Below are positions 1-8,032 of a stretch of 55,885 nt of DNA, one piece after another. This DNA is from an uncultured Oscillospiraceae bacterium. GTDB taxonomy: Bacteria > Bacillota > Clostridia > Oscillospirales > Oscillospiraceae. The stretch spans positions 112,098 to 167,982 of the forward strand of contig CANRFA010000003.1 in assembly GCA_947629775.1 (NCBI GenBank), given 5' to 3'. Position 1 is the stretch's first letter, and every line of letters begins with the position of its first letter. The notes beneath the pieces are model-generated. The model was not told the DNA's origin. It ran no database searches and saw only the letters and a program-made list of their open reading frames with translations. A program made the position numbers and the translations under genes.

Positions 1-1583
1 CAGAAGTACACGTTCGCCAGCGCCGTTGCCTTGTGCATACAGCAGATGAACGTAGCCCGCTTGTTCAGGCACTTAAAGTGCTGGTAGTTGTATGCCGAGC
101 AGTTATGGACAATGGCCCCGTTCGCCACGTAGGTGTGAGTGCCTTCCACCGTCAGGTTGTAAACGGTCTCGCTCTCAGGCACGTCCAGATCGCACGGATC
201 CACCTCAGCCCACGTGCAGCCTCCAGGCTCGTACAGGGCGATCTCGTCTCCCGGAATCAGCTCCCCAGCCGGAATCCACTCCTCGGATTCGTCTCTCCTG
301 GTCCGGAACGGATGCTCCTTCGTAACCAGCGTGGCAGGGAATCCGGCTGCTTTCACATACACAAGATCCTCACGGCCCACCGTCCGCTCCATGTTAGCGG
401 AGATCGTCTGAGTATCGCCGTTCCCGTCAGTGACCTCATCTCCGGGCTTCAGCGTCTCAATATCCCGCAGTCCGGCGGGGGTTGCCACCTTCGTACCGGC
501 GGGAAAGCACCAGGCGCAGCCCTTTCCGATGGGGCAATTGATGCACTCCTCCGTAGACTGGCTGGTTCTGGTCATACACTTGAGGCAATCTACCCAGTGC
601 TTCTGCTTCTCGGTAGCCTCTAAGCCTCCCTCAACAGTACCAATGATGATTGGCTCTACGTCATTTCCAAGAGAGCTCTCCATGTACCTCAGACAGGGAA
701 AGAGGTTGCCCCTCCAGTCTACCGCCAGCATATCCCCATTACCACCGCACCAGTTCTTATCGTCATCCTTTGCCGGGTCAAAAGGCATATAATAATCTTC
801 ATCGTACAGACGGATGTATACGTTCTCAGATCTGCCGGTTCTAAGCAGAGCGTCACTGAGTTTCTTCATCTGGTTATAGAGCACTGAAGCGTGTTCTAAC
901 GTCCATCCTTCTTCGTAAACGCAATTCACAAAAATCTCGTCATAGCCAAGATTCAGAAGGTTCCAGATGGCATCCGCTGTATATCCGATATTCGCAGGAG
1001 CCAACGTCATCTTACAGCTGATGGGCTCGAAGTGCTTCATATAGTGCAGTGCAGCACCCGCAGCCAGATCATAGCTCCCAGTCCCATCGGGGAACACCCG
1101 GCAGGAATCATGGAGGGTGCGGTTCCCGTCAATCGAAACCCCAAGACAGATCCAGGGACCAAACTCCCGTAAGTACGCCTGCACCTCCGGCTGAAAATAC
1201 AGAGTCCCATTAGTGGAGATACAGATACGGAAGAACCTCAGCCAAGGGTGCTTCTCCCGGATCATTTTCTCAAAGGCATACTCCGTAATTTCCCTTATCA
1301 GTTTGATAGCCATGAACGGCTCTCCACCGATAAACTCCAGTATGAGGCCGTTCGTGTTCTCGTAGTTGATATAGAGGCTGTCTCCTCTCAGAAGCATATC
1401 TATGAACTGCTTCGCCAGATCAATGTCCATATAGTTATGAGCCTTATTAATCTGGTAGCAATACGAGCAGCATAAGTTGCAGGCGTCAGTCACCTGCATC
1501 GTTACGCTTCTGACCTTCTTCCCGCTCTTATCCGGGAACAGCCTGCCTACCTGATCATTATAGTTCTCAGGCTTTTCCTTCAT
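1..1583 (-). CDS. Radical SAM/SPASM peptide maturase interrupted by an intein (C-terminus outside window)
   Basis: The reading frame is open for 527 codons from ATG at 1583 and runs off the left edge. Residues 35-42 hold the radical SAM cluster motif CNLCCSYC (CX3CX2C, C35, C39, C42), followed by a GGEPF motif typical of the fold. From about residue 345 a SPASM-type cysteine cluster begins (CINCPIGKGCAW) and is broken by an in-frame intein (residues 359-494); the host protein resumes with CSAYNYQHFKC. Such enzymes bind two or more Fe-S clusters and form thioether or other crosslinks on peptide substrates in the cytoplasm. The start overlaps the stop of the upstream gene as ATGA, so translation is probably coupled, and a Cys-repeat candidate substrate lies two genes upstream. 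The fit to the family that modifies CXXX-repeat peptides is inference; the enzyme class is clear. Confidence 0.93.
   Translation of the reverse strand, partial: MKEKPENYNDQVGRLFPDKSGKKVRSVTMQVTDACNLCCSYCYQINKAHNYMDIDLAKQFIDMLLRGDSLYINYENTNGLILEFIGGEPFMAIKLIREITEYAFEKMIREKHPWLRFFRICISTNGTLYFQPEVQAYLREFGPWICLGVSIDGNRTLHDSCRVFPDGTGSYDLAAGAALHYMKHFEPISCKMTLAPANIGYTADAIWNLLNLGYDEIFVNCVYEEGWTLEHASVLYNQMKKLSDALLRTGRSENVYIRLYDEDYYMPFDPAKDDDKNWCGGNGDMLAVDWRGNLFPCLRYMESSLGNDVEPIIIGTVEGGLEATEKQKHWVDCLKCMTRTSQSTEECINCPIGKGCAWCFPAGTKVATPAGLRDIETLKPGDEVTDGNGDTQTISANMERTVGREDLVYVKAAGFPATLVTKEHPFRTRRDESEEWIPAGELIPGDEIALYEPGGCTWAEVDPCDLDVPESETVYNLTVEGTHTYVANGAIVHNCSAYNYQHFKCLNKRATFICCMHKATALANVYF
102..509 (-). 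other. Class 1 mini-intein (136 aa) inside the radical SAM/SPASM protein
   Basis: The insert starts with Cys1 in block A (CFPAGTKVATPAG), has block B with the TxxH signature (VTKEHPF), a C-terminal block F (VYNLTVEGTHTYV) and ends with the splicing motif AIVHN followed by Cys+1 (CSAYNYQ). All residues needed for standard splicing (Cys1, block B Thr and His, penultimate His, terminal Asn, +1 Cys) are present. There is no room for a homing endonuclease. Removing it joins GCAW to CSAYNYQ and restores a compact SPASM cysteine cluster, so the +1 nucleophile is probably also an iron-sulfur ligand. Confidence 0.93.
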
Positions 1584-1879
1584 TCGTGCTCGCCCCCTGA
1601 CAGTTCCTCACAGAACAAAGTCCTGCTCTTGTAGTTCACTTTGACATTCTGCACCTGACGCCCTTTGAAGTACTTCTCCGCTAACTGCTCGTGAAGCACT
1701 TCCAAGTCAAGATGCTTCTCTACAAACAGGCGAAAGTAATACTCCCTGTTCGGCAAGCTACGGGTGTCTATCAGATGAAGTATGCATTTAAGATTGTTGA
1801 TCTCAAATACAAGAGCCTCCGCACGGTTGGCCTCATCCTCGCTGATATCAGCTCTGACAGGCTTCCTTAAGTTTCCCAT
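1580..1879 (-). CDS. Small helical protein of the Cys-peptide cassette, unknown function
   Basis: This 99-residue protein has an ATG at 1879 behind a strong GCAGGAGG site and its stop overlaps the radical SAM start (ATGA). It looks largely helical with a charged, hydrophobic middle (about residues 20-65) and contains only two cysteines. I do not recognise it with certainty. Known CXXX-repeat peptide systems carry a small accessory protein of about this size next to the maturase, and its position fits that role or a recognition or chaperone function. That is inference from context only. Confidence 0.75.
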   Translation of the reverse strand: MGNLRKPVRADISEDEANRAEALVFEINNLKCILHLIDTRSLPNREYYFRLFVEKHLDLEVLHEQLAEKYFKGRQVQNVKVNYKSRTLFCEELSGGEHE

Positions 1880-1899
1880 AAACCTCCTGCCTCCAATCG

Positions 1900-2607
1900 T
1901 CAGGAAACTATGATCTTCTTATATAGATCCTGGATGTACTTGATGTATGTCTGCATCTGGCTGGCAGAAAGAACTCCTTTCTCGGGAGCTGCCCCCGTGT
2001 ATCCACCAGTCTTGCAATTCTTATGGATTGAGTCCAGCATCTCTCCTGTAATTGGCTGCTCCGCAACTGCCGTCTTCTGGTCCTTGGTCAGCCTGCGCCT
2101 GTTCAGTTCCCGGACTATGCTATTCTCAATCTCATTTACATCGCTTGCCCTTACAATAGCATCCAGGACTATATTCTTGCCTAAATTCGTATAGACACTG
2201 GTCATAGTAGAAGCCGTGCATCCGTTATCGCAGTTCCCGGTACAGTTCCCCGTACAGGCCGTACAGTTATAGGAGCAGCTATCACCACAGCCGGAGCAAC
2301 CATCGCAGCCATTGCAGCCATATCCGCACCCGTAACCGCACCCGGAACAACCATCACAACCATCGCAGGAATAGTCACAGTATCCGCCACAGCCGGAGCA
2401 ACCATCGCAGCCATCACAGGAAGATCCGCAGCCAGAGCCACAACCGGAGCAACCGTCACAGCCTCCGCTGCATCCACTACATCCACGTCCACAGTTATAC
2501 GAACAAGTATCGGAGCAACCAGGATCACACTGGCTATCGCAATTACCTGAGCAGGAGGTCCCGCAAGATGCTCCTCCACAAGCGCCACTACAACTACTAC
2601 AGGCCAT
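1900..2607 (-). CDS. Cys/Gly-repeat protein, candidate precursor substrate of the radical SAM maturase
   Basis: The 235-residue product has 36 cysteines within its first 130 residues, spaced almost only as CxxC and CxxxC, with Gly, Ser, Asp and Asn between them. Four tandem units of 17-18 residues (CDGCDGCSGCG plus a variable half) cover residues 46-114. A cysteine-poor helical region of about 105 residues follows. ATG at 2607 is preferred over a TTG at 2613 because GGAGG sits 9 nt upstream of the ATG but only 3 nt before the TTG. The gene overlaps the upstream one by 11 nt. With the radical SAM/SPASM enzyme two genes downstream, a thioether-bridged RiPP is the most economical reading. An unmodified metal-binding or disulfide-rich structural protein is the alternative. 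The C-terminal region shares a short motif with the neighbouring paralogues. Confidence 0.85.
   Translation of the reverse strand: MACSSCSGACGGASCGTSCSGNCDSQCDPGCSDTCSYNCGRGCSGCSGGCDGCSGCGSGCGSSCDGCDGCSGCGGYCDYSCDGCDGCSGCGYGCGYGCNGCDGCSGCGDSCSYNCTACTGNCTGNCDNGCTASTMTSVYTNLGKNIVLDAIVRASDVNEIENSIVRELNRRRLTKDQKTAVAEQPITGEMLDSIHKNCKTGGYTGAAPEKGVLSASQMQTYIKYIQDLYKKIIVS
2266..2472 (-). repeat. Four tandem 51-54 bp repeats encoding Cys/Gly units
   Basis: Codons 46-114 of the Cys-rich gene consist of one 54-bp and three 51-bp units. Each encodes a conserved CDGC-SGC core followed by a variable stretch (GSGCGSS, GGYCDYS, GYGCGYG, GDSCSYN). In-register repeats like these allow copy-number change by slippage or recombination. 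Confidence 0.85.
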
Positions 2608-3055
2608 CCACAAACACCTCCAGTTGAGTTCTCAATACAGCAAGCTTTTCGGAATTATTTGTCAAAAGGCACATAAAGGTCAGAGAGCTGGCGAGTCTGG
2701 AAAAGTCGTAGTCTCCATCAAACATGCCTTCCTTAATGTTTTCCTTTACCCAGCTGTCCATTTCCTTGCTGTCTCTTCTTCTCCATACCATAGATGCATC
2801 AAGTTCCAGGATCTGTTCTTTCTTGAACTCAATGCAATCCAGGTTATTCAGCAGGAAAAGAATCACATTACCACCACGGGCGATTTTCTCATCGCTGAGC
2901 TTTAATGCATCCTCTACTGCTTCCTTTTGATCATCAGTCAGAACCATAGAGTTGAGCCTCTCGCAGAGCTCCTGCAGGTTCTCTGTAGTCCCGCTTTGAA
3001 TGGACTCCTCAATTGTTATCACGTCAGACAGGACACTAATCCACTGTTCGTCCAT
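2597..3055 (-). CDS. Small helical protein, paralogue of its upstream neighbour, unknown function
   Basis: This 152-residue protein starts at ATG 3055 behind CAGGAGGTG. It aligns along its length with the 153-residue product just upstream: a conserved LN...L segment near residues 34-47, an N-x-L-L-N-L-type segment in the middle, a shared W-(V/L)-(K/E)-x-N motif and an M-(F/Y)-D-G motif near residues 110-114. Its segment LNSMVLTDDQKEAV matches LNRRRLTKDQKTAV in the C-terminal part of the Cys-rich protein at 9 of 14 positions. No known family is recognised. Position suggests a partner or recognition protein for the Cys-repeat substrate. Confidence 0.8.
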   Translation of the reverse strand: MDEQWISVLSDVITIEESIQSGTTENLQELCERLNSMVLTDDQKEAVEDALKLSDEKIARGGNVILFLLNNLDCIEFKKEQILELDASMVWRRRDSKEMDSWVKENIKEGMFDGDYDFSRLASSLTFMCLLTNNSEKLAVLRTQLEVFVDGL

Positions 3056-3078
3056 TACAGTTCACCTCCTGATGTTAT

Positions 3079-3540
3079 TCAACCCGCCTCTTCTAAGAGG
3101 ATCGAGCGAATATCAGCCATCTTATCATACCGCTTGGCAATTCTGCAAAGCATAATCAGGCTCCGCACATACTGAAGCTTGTTAGCCCCACCATCGTACA
3201 TATCCGGAGAAACATTTGCTTCCAACCAATGATCTGCTTTCTCAGCGTTTTCTGAGGCAATTATCCCCATCACCTCCAAAACACTTAGCTTGTTCTCCCG
3301 GTCATCAACGTGGGTTAAGTTTGATATGACATAGCGGATATTTTCCTCGCTGCTTTCATATATCTCATAGATTGCAGACAAAACAATGTCGTTAACCGTT
3401 TTCCTGCTCGGTTCATCCAGGACTAACCCATTCAGCGCTTCGCAAATCTCGCTTGCTTTTCCGCTGTTTTGTCCTGCGTGCATACAAGACTCCAGGTCAA
3501 TTGCATAGGTAAGGAACTTCGCTTGGTTCGTATCCAGCAT
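3079..3540 (-). CDS. Small helical protein, tandem paralogue, unknown function
   Basis: ATG 3540 (MLDTNQAKF) is chosen over an upstream in-frame start at 3591 because GAAAGGAGG lies just before it and because 153 residues matches the 152-residue paralogue downstream. The two proteins share spacing of hydrophobic segments and a W-L-E-x-N ... M-Y-D-G motif near residues 115-125. It is the first gene after the fibre genes, so it inherits late transcription. No recognised domain. Function unknown; likely part of the Cys-peptide cassette. Confidence 0.78.
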   Translation of the reverse strand: MLDTNQAKFLTYAIDLESCMHAGQNSGKASEICEALNGLVLDEPSRKTVNDIVLSAIYEIYESSEENIRYVISNLTHVDDRENKLSVLEVMGIIASENAEKADHWLEANVSPDMYDGGANKLQYVRSLIMLCRIAKRYDKMADIRSILLEEAG

Positions 3541-3557
3541 ATTATAGCCTCCTTTCT

Positions 3558-4187
3558 TCAGGGTGCCCACACAGCATGTACGCCCTTCCATGTCCCTCCG
3601 TCATAATACTTCAGGACACTGGACGTGTTTGTATCTACCCAGAATAACTTCGTATCCGTAGGGGTATCTCCCTTTACTTCAACGTGTTTTACGTCTCCCA
3701 TCGCTTCCTGGGCAGCCTGTTGGGCCTTTTCTGCTGCTTCTTCCGCCTTCTTCGCTGCTTCGTCAGCGTCGGCTTTCGAATCAGCTGCGTCCTGCTTGGC
3801 CTGCTCCGCAGAGCTCTTCGCGTCTTCTGCCATCTTTTTGGCCTCGTCCGCTGTCGTCTTGGCCGTTCCCGCAGTTTCGGAAGCTGCATCAGCTGTATTC
3901 TTGGCAGTATCAGCCGTGGATTTCGCTGTATCAGCTGTTCCCTTGGCTTCCTCTGCTATCCTCTTGGCTTCCTCCGCCGTCTGCTTCGCCTCATTTGCAG
4001 TCCCTGCAATTCCATCAGCTGTTGTCTTTGCCTGCTCCGCAGTGCTCTTGGCGGTATCGGCGGTATTCTGCGCAGTCTCAGCAGCCGTTTTGGCCTGGTT
4101 CGCCGTAGACTGAGCGGTTTGGACCTGGACCTTTACTTCCTCCAGATCTTTCCCAACCTTACCGGGAGCGTTAGTTAAGCCTTTCAT
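3558..4187 (-). CDS. Alanine-rich coiled-coil tail fibre protein
   Basis: This 209-residue protein consists of repeated TA-x-TA-K heptads over residues 20-155, predicting a long trimeric or dimeric coiled coil. Its last 40 residues (LFWVDT ... KYYDG ... VHAVWAP) match the C-terminus of the 850-residue fibre encoded immediately upstream, which suggests a shared tip or chaperone-binding module duplicated between the two genes. A GAGAGGTGG site precedes ATG 4187. It is probably a virion fibre or fibre accessory at the distal tail. Confidence 0.8.
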   Translation of the reverse strand: MKGLTNAPGKVGKDLEEVKVQVQTAQSTANQAKTAAETAQNTADTAKSTAEQAKTTADGIAGTANEAKQTAEEAKRIAEEAKGTADTAKSTADTAKNTADAASETAGTAKTTADEAKKMAEDAKSSAEQAKQDAADSKADADEAAKKAEEAAEKAQQAAQEAMGDVKHVEVKGDTPTDTKLFWVDTNTSSVLKYYDGGTWKGVHAVWAP

Positions 4188-4204
4188 CGAACCACCTCTC
4201 TCTT

Positions 4205-6757
4205 CTACGGTGCCCAGACCGCATGGACTGGAACCCAGCTGGTTCCATCATGGTATTTCAGGATCTTTTCGTTTGCGGTATCTATCCAGAACCGCTTCTG
4301 GTCAGACGGCGCTGCATCCGCTGCCTGAATATGGGAGGCCTCAATCTTTGCCGTAATGGTACAGTCCGCCGTCCCATCAAAGCTCGCTGACCCGGATACC
4401 TCTCCGGTCAGCTTGATATTATGGGGCGTAGCCAGCCCAACCGCTTTGCCGTCCGTCCTTCCGGTTCCTCCCTGCTCAACGGGGACAGCTCCGGACATCT
4501 TGCTTCCGTCCAGCTGTGTAATGGTGATATTGATATCACCTGACCCGTCAAACGTGGTTGCTGCGCTGGTAGCCCCGCCATTGATCGTGATCTTAGGGGC
4601 GTTTGTCAGCTTGTCAGCCGTTGCGGATGAAGTTGCCTTGCCGTCAAACGTAGCTGCCTTGACCGTATTTGTAGACGGGTTGACCGTGACCCCAGTCCCG
4701 AACAGGGAGGTCTCCGTAGCAGTCGCAGTCCCCTTCGACAGAAGCACCGGAAAGGCTTTGTTCTCAGCTGAGAGCGTCTGCGTAACCTTTGTATCGTCAG
4801 GGATCGTAATCGTCTGCTCTACAATCCCGGTCACTCGCCCCTTCTCGTCTACTGTAACCTGCGGGATGTTGAATGACCCGCCAGGGGCCGGGCTGGCTGC
4901 GCTGCTGCCGTAAGTACCGGCAGTTGCTCCGCTGTCAGGTAGAGTGGCCTCAATAGTCACGTTTGTTGTCCCGTCAAAGGATACAGAGCCGTTTATATCT
5001 CCCTCTAACGTGATATCTCTTGGATCAATCAGACCTGAAGCCTTCCCGTCTGTCCTGCCACTGCCACCCTTTTCCGGAGGCACGGGCCCGGACAGCAACT
5101 CTGGATCCACAGCCGTAACCGGGATTGTGATATTGTCAGTCCCGTCAAACATCGTTGGCGTCCCTGTGACCCCACCTGAAAGGGAAATGGTCCTTGCCGT
5201 TCGCAGAGCGGTGGCCGTCCCGGAGTTTCCGGCGATATTCACCTGGAATGGATGTACATGGTCCTCACGGGCGTACTTCTCAGAAGTCCCCACGATAGCC
5301 ATCTGACCAGGTGGCAGTGGAAGCTCAACCGCCCCCACGTAGTTGGTGCTGTTGTCTACGCTCCAGCTGATATAAACCCAGTAGGATCCATCAAACTGGT
5401 ACATACAGTATCTGCCAGCTGTACCTGCGTATTGCAGATTATCTGTTTTTATGGTTTCTGTATTGTACCAGACAAGATGGGCTCCGCTCCCTGCAATATT
5501 AAAGGTAGGGTGTCCGGCTGTATTCGTCTCCGTGAACAGGATGGAGATAAGCGCTCCAGGCATCAGCCTCCAGTTGGAATCCGAGCTCGTCAGAGTGATC
5601 TCTTTCGCAGCTACGTCACCTGCCGTAGCGCAGGTTCCAACAGCGATATTGGTATTGTCCAGCTTTGCCTTATCCTCCGGAGACATAAGCCCTGGCTCAT
5701 CCCCGGTAGACTCCTCATACGTGGTATCAGTTGGTATTATCCACTCTCCATCCCCTCGCAGGAACGCTGCCTGCTTTCCGGCTTCCGGCGCAGGAACGAG
5801 GCCAGATGTGCCAGGAGCGTTGGAGCTGGCCCCAGTCATAGTCTGATACTTCGTATCCACGTCCCTTGGGAGGGTAATGGAGGAGTTGATTACTTTCGTA
5901 ATCCGCCCCTTCTCATCAACTGTAATCTGAGGCACTGCGAACGAGGCTCCCTGCTCCGGCTTGATGGAGGGGCTGCCATAGGTGCCGGGTTCCGCCCCTG
6001 TAGGCTCCAAAGAAGCGGTGATGACAGCATCCGCCGTCCCGTCAAACAGCGCCCGGCCAGTCACATCTCCGGTCAGCTGAATATCACGGGGCGTCTCCAG
6101 CTTTGTGGCTGTATCAGCATTACCCTCAATATCCCCTGTTGGAGCCACATAATCCTCGCCAGGCACGGCTTCTCGGATCATGCCATTCTCGCCCACCAGC
6201 AAACCGGACAGGTCAGTAGCTGTATCTCCACCCACAGTATTAGGTCCAGCCGGGCCTCTCTCACCCTGCGGCCCCTGAATATTGACCCGTGTCGTACCCG
6301 GATCCGGCGCTCCAGATGTGTCTCCATCCTCTACTTTCGTCCAGGTTATCTCGCCTTCTTCGCTGACGGACGGCACCCAGGCGTCGCCGGTAGCGCCTTT
6401 CGGACCCATAATGTTTACTCCCTGGGGCACAGTGGAGGCGTTCTTGGCCCAGGTAAGATCGCCCTCCAGGCTGACGGACGGCACCCAGGTATCGCCAGAG
6501 ATTCCCTGTGGTCCTTGCGGTCCGGTGGGTCCCTTCGCTCCGTCGAAAGTGCCATTGTCCAGCTTCTCCTGCATGGTTTCGCCATCTTCAAAGGCAACAT
6601 CCTCTGCCGGGTGCGTATGCCCCTTGTCTGACTTCCGGTTGTCCAGGTCCTGAATGGCAGCCGTTACGGTCGCCATCATCTCCCGCATGTAGTTGAGCGT
6701 AAAGGTTTTTACAGCCTCCAGACCGGATTTCAGATGTTCAATGGTTATCAGGCGCAT
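4205..6757 (-). CDS. Large tail fibre with collagen-like segments
   Basis: The 850-residue product begins with a helical section, then collagen-like GPxGPQG stretches (about residues 75-175), then several beta-rich repeats with the recurring pattern 'L(T/E)G(D/E)(V/I)xGxxxFDGT' and 'PQ(I/V)TVDEKGR(I/V)T', common in long phage tail fibres. The C-terminal 40 residues end in VHAVWAP and recur in the next gene. This is the probable host-recognition fibre, attached to the baseplate. ATG 6757 follows CTGGAGGTAAG. Confidence 0.9.
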   Translation of the reverse strand: MRLITIEHLKSGLEAVKTFTLNYMREMMATVTAAIQDLDNRKSDKGHTHPAEDVAFEDGETMQEKLDNGTFDGAKGPTGPQGPQGISGDTWVPSVSLEGDLTWAKNASTVPQGVNIMGPKGATGDAWVPSVSEEGEITWTKVEDGDTSGAPDPGTTRVNIQGPQGERGPAGPNTVGGDTATDLSGLLVGENGMIREAVPGEDYVAPTGDIEGNADTATKLETPRDIQLTGDVTGRALFDGTADAVITASLEPTGAEPGTYGSPSIKPEQGASFAVPQITVDEKGRITKVINSSITLPRDVDTKYQTMTGASSNAPGTSGLVPAPEAGKQAAFLRGDGEWIIPTDTTYEESTGDEPGLMSPEDKAKLDNTNIAVGTCATAGDVAAKEITLTSSDSNWRLMPGALISILFTETNTAGHPTFNIAGSGAHLVWYNTETIKTDNLQYAGTAGRYCMYQFDGSYWVYISWSVDNSTNYVGAVELPLPPGQMAIVGTSEKYAREDHVHPFQVNIAGNSGTATALRTARTISLSGGVTGTPTMFDGTDNITIPVTAVDPELLSGPVPPEKGGSGRTDGKASGLIDPRDITLEGDINGSVSFDGTTNVTIEATLPDSGATAGTYGSSAASPAPGGSFNIPQVTVDEKGRVTGIVEQTITIPDDTKVTQTLSAENKAFPVLLSKGTATATETSLFGTGVTVNPSTNTVKAATFDGKATSSATADKLTNAPKITINGGATSAATTFDGSGDINITITQLDGSKMSGAVPVEQGGTGRTDGKAVGLATPHNIKLTGEVSGSASFDGTADCTITAKIEASHIQAADAAPSDQKRFWIDTANEKILKYHDGTSWVPVHAVWAP

Positions 6758-6783
6758 ATCTTACCTCCAGTGTGGAATAGTGA

Positions 6784-6805
6784 AGGGGCCGGTTTCCCGG
6801 CCCCT
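6784..6805 (-). terminator. Intergenic hairpin between fibre genes
   Basis: A perfect 9-bp GC stem (AGGGGCCGG with CCGGCCCCT) around a 4-nt loop sits in the 59-nt gap between two fibre genes. On the transcribed strand it is followed by TTCACTATT, a weak T-tract. It may be a partial terminator or an RNA-stability hairpin. Confidence 0.5.
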
Positions 6806-6816
6806 GTGAAGTTCAA

Positions 6817-7977
6817 TCAGTCTTCCGGCGGAAACAGGATGTCCAGCACGCCCTGGACATCTTCCGTCGTAGCGGTTTCCATCTTGTCCAGCTTATCCTT
6901 GTCAGTATCGGACATCAGGCCAGCTGCCTCCGCAGTGGCATTCGTAATCACGGCATCCAGGTCAGCCTTCGCAGCCTTCTCCGCAGCGGACACATGGCCC
7001 TGGGCGTCCACAGTAATCTTGTACAGGCCGGACACCTGAGTGGTGTAAGAGGGATGGGTATAGACAACCGTATCCGTGCCGTTGATTTTGATCTTGCCGT
7101 TCTCGCCCTGCTCGACCTTGGTGGCTTCCGCCTGGATCCCATTCAGCTTGTTCTTGTCCTGGGCCGACATCAGGCCGGAATTCTCGCCGTCAGCGTCTCC
7201 AACCAGCTCGTTGACCTTATCTTGCAGCTCCGCAGTCTTGGGGTACTCAGCCAGCTTCGAGGTCAGGTCCTCCTTGGTCTCGTAGGTGGACTGGGCTGTA
7301 GCCTGCGTCAGGTAGGTGCTGGCCACCTCAGCGGTCTTGGCATAGGGGGACAGATCGATGAACCCGGCCAGGACATCAAACTTGTACTCTTCCGCACCGG
7401 TAGAAATGACTACAACGTTTGTGCCAGCGGGATACGCCTTCACTTCGCCGTCATTGTCAACGAAGTTCTCGCTCGTATTAAAGCTGTTGGACAGATTGTA
7501 TACCTTGCCCAGGTTATCTTTTGTCAGCAGCGTTTCATCCAGCTGATCGGAAGCAATCGTACCTCCGGGCCGGTACACGGAGGCGATCCGGGTGGTAATC
7601 TCCGTTTTCAGGGCGCTTACCGCTTCGGTAACCTCGGTGTCCAGGGCATAGTCCTCGTGGTCGGTCAGCTCAGCGACCGTGGTGGGAACCTTGATATCCA
7701 CGTCAGCGCTGGCCTCAGTCATGGAAACGTCAGTGCCGTTGACCTTGATCTTAATCGCAGCGGTCTTGGACGTCATCGTAACGTCATTGCCATTGATGGT
7801 GATCTTATCGATCTTGTTAGGCTCGCCACCGGCTTCCTGCAACTGACTGACCTGCGTGGACAGCTGAGTTACGGTGGTGGTATCCGCTTTCTTTTCAAGT
7901 TCAGTCTTAATTCTGGTAGCCAGATCCTGCAGAGCTTCCAGATTGACAAGTTTATCAGTGACTTCAACAACTGCCAT
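6817..7977 (-). CDS. Tail fibre protein
   Basis: The start ATG 7977 (MAVVEVTDKLVNLEAL) is preferred to an upstream ATG because AAAGGAATG is correctly spaced before it, giving 386 residues. The sequence has N-terminal helices, short beta repeats (ITINGNDVTM and IKVNGTDVSM types), and 'SGLMSxxDKxKL' motifs typical of phage fibre shafts. It ends with an acidic tail (LFPPED). The gene lies between the tail-collar fibre and the collagen-like fibre, and is probably part of the same adsorption apparatus. Confidence 0.85.
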   Translation of the reverse strand: MAVVEVTDKLVNLEALQDLATRIKTELEKKADTTTVTQLSTQVSQLQEAGGEPNKIDKITINGNDVTMTSKTAAIKIKVNGTDVSMTEASADVDIKVPTTVAELTDHEDYALDTEVTEAVSALKTEITTRIASVYRPGGTIASDQLDETLLTKDNLGKVYNLSNSFNTSENFVDNDGEVKAYPAGTNVVVISTGAEEYKFDVLAGFIDLSPYAKTAEVASTYLTQATAQSTYETKEDLTSKLAEYPKTAELQDKVNELVGDADGENSGLMSAQDKNKLNGIQAEATKVEQGENGKIKINGTDTVVYTHPSYTTQVSGLYKITVDAQGHVSAAEKAAKADLDAVITNATAEAAGLMSDTDKDKLDKMETATTEDVQGVLDILFPPED

Positions 7978-8032
7978 ATGGATCATTCCTTTCATGAAAT
8001 AGATGTATATCTACAGGGCTTTCCTGCGGATA

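Noticed and set aside
5252-6631. Plus-strand open frame of 459 codons opposite the large fibre
   Set aside because: No ribosome site, Arg/Cys/Ser-rich composition, and the minus strand encodes an obvious collagen-like fibre.
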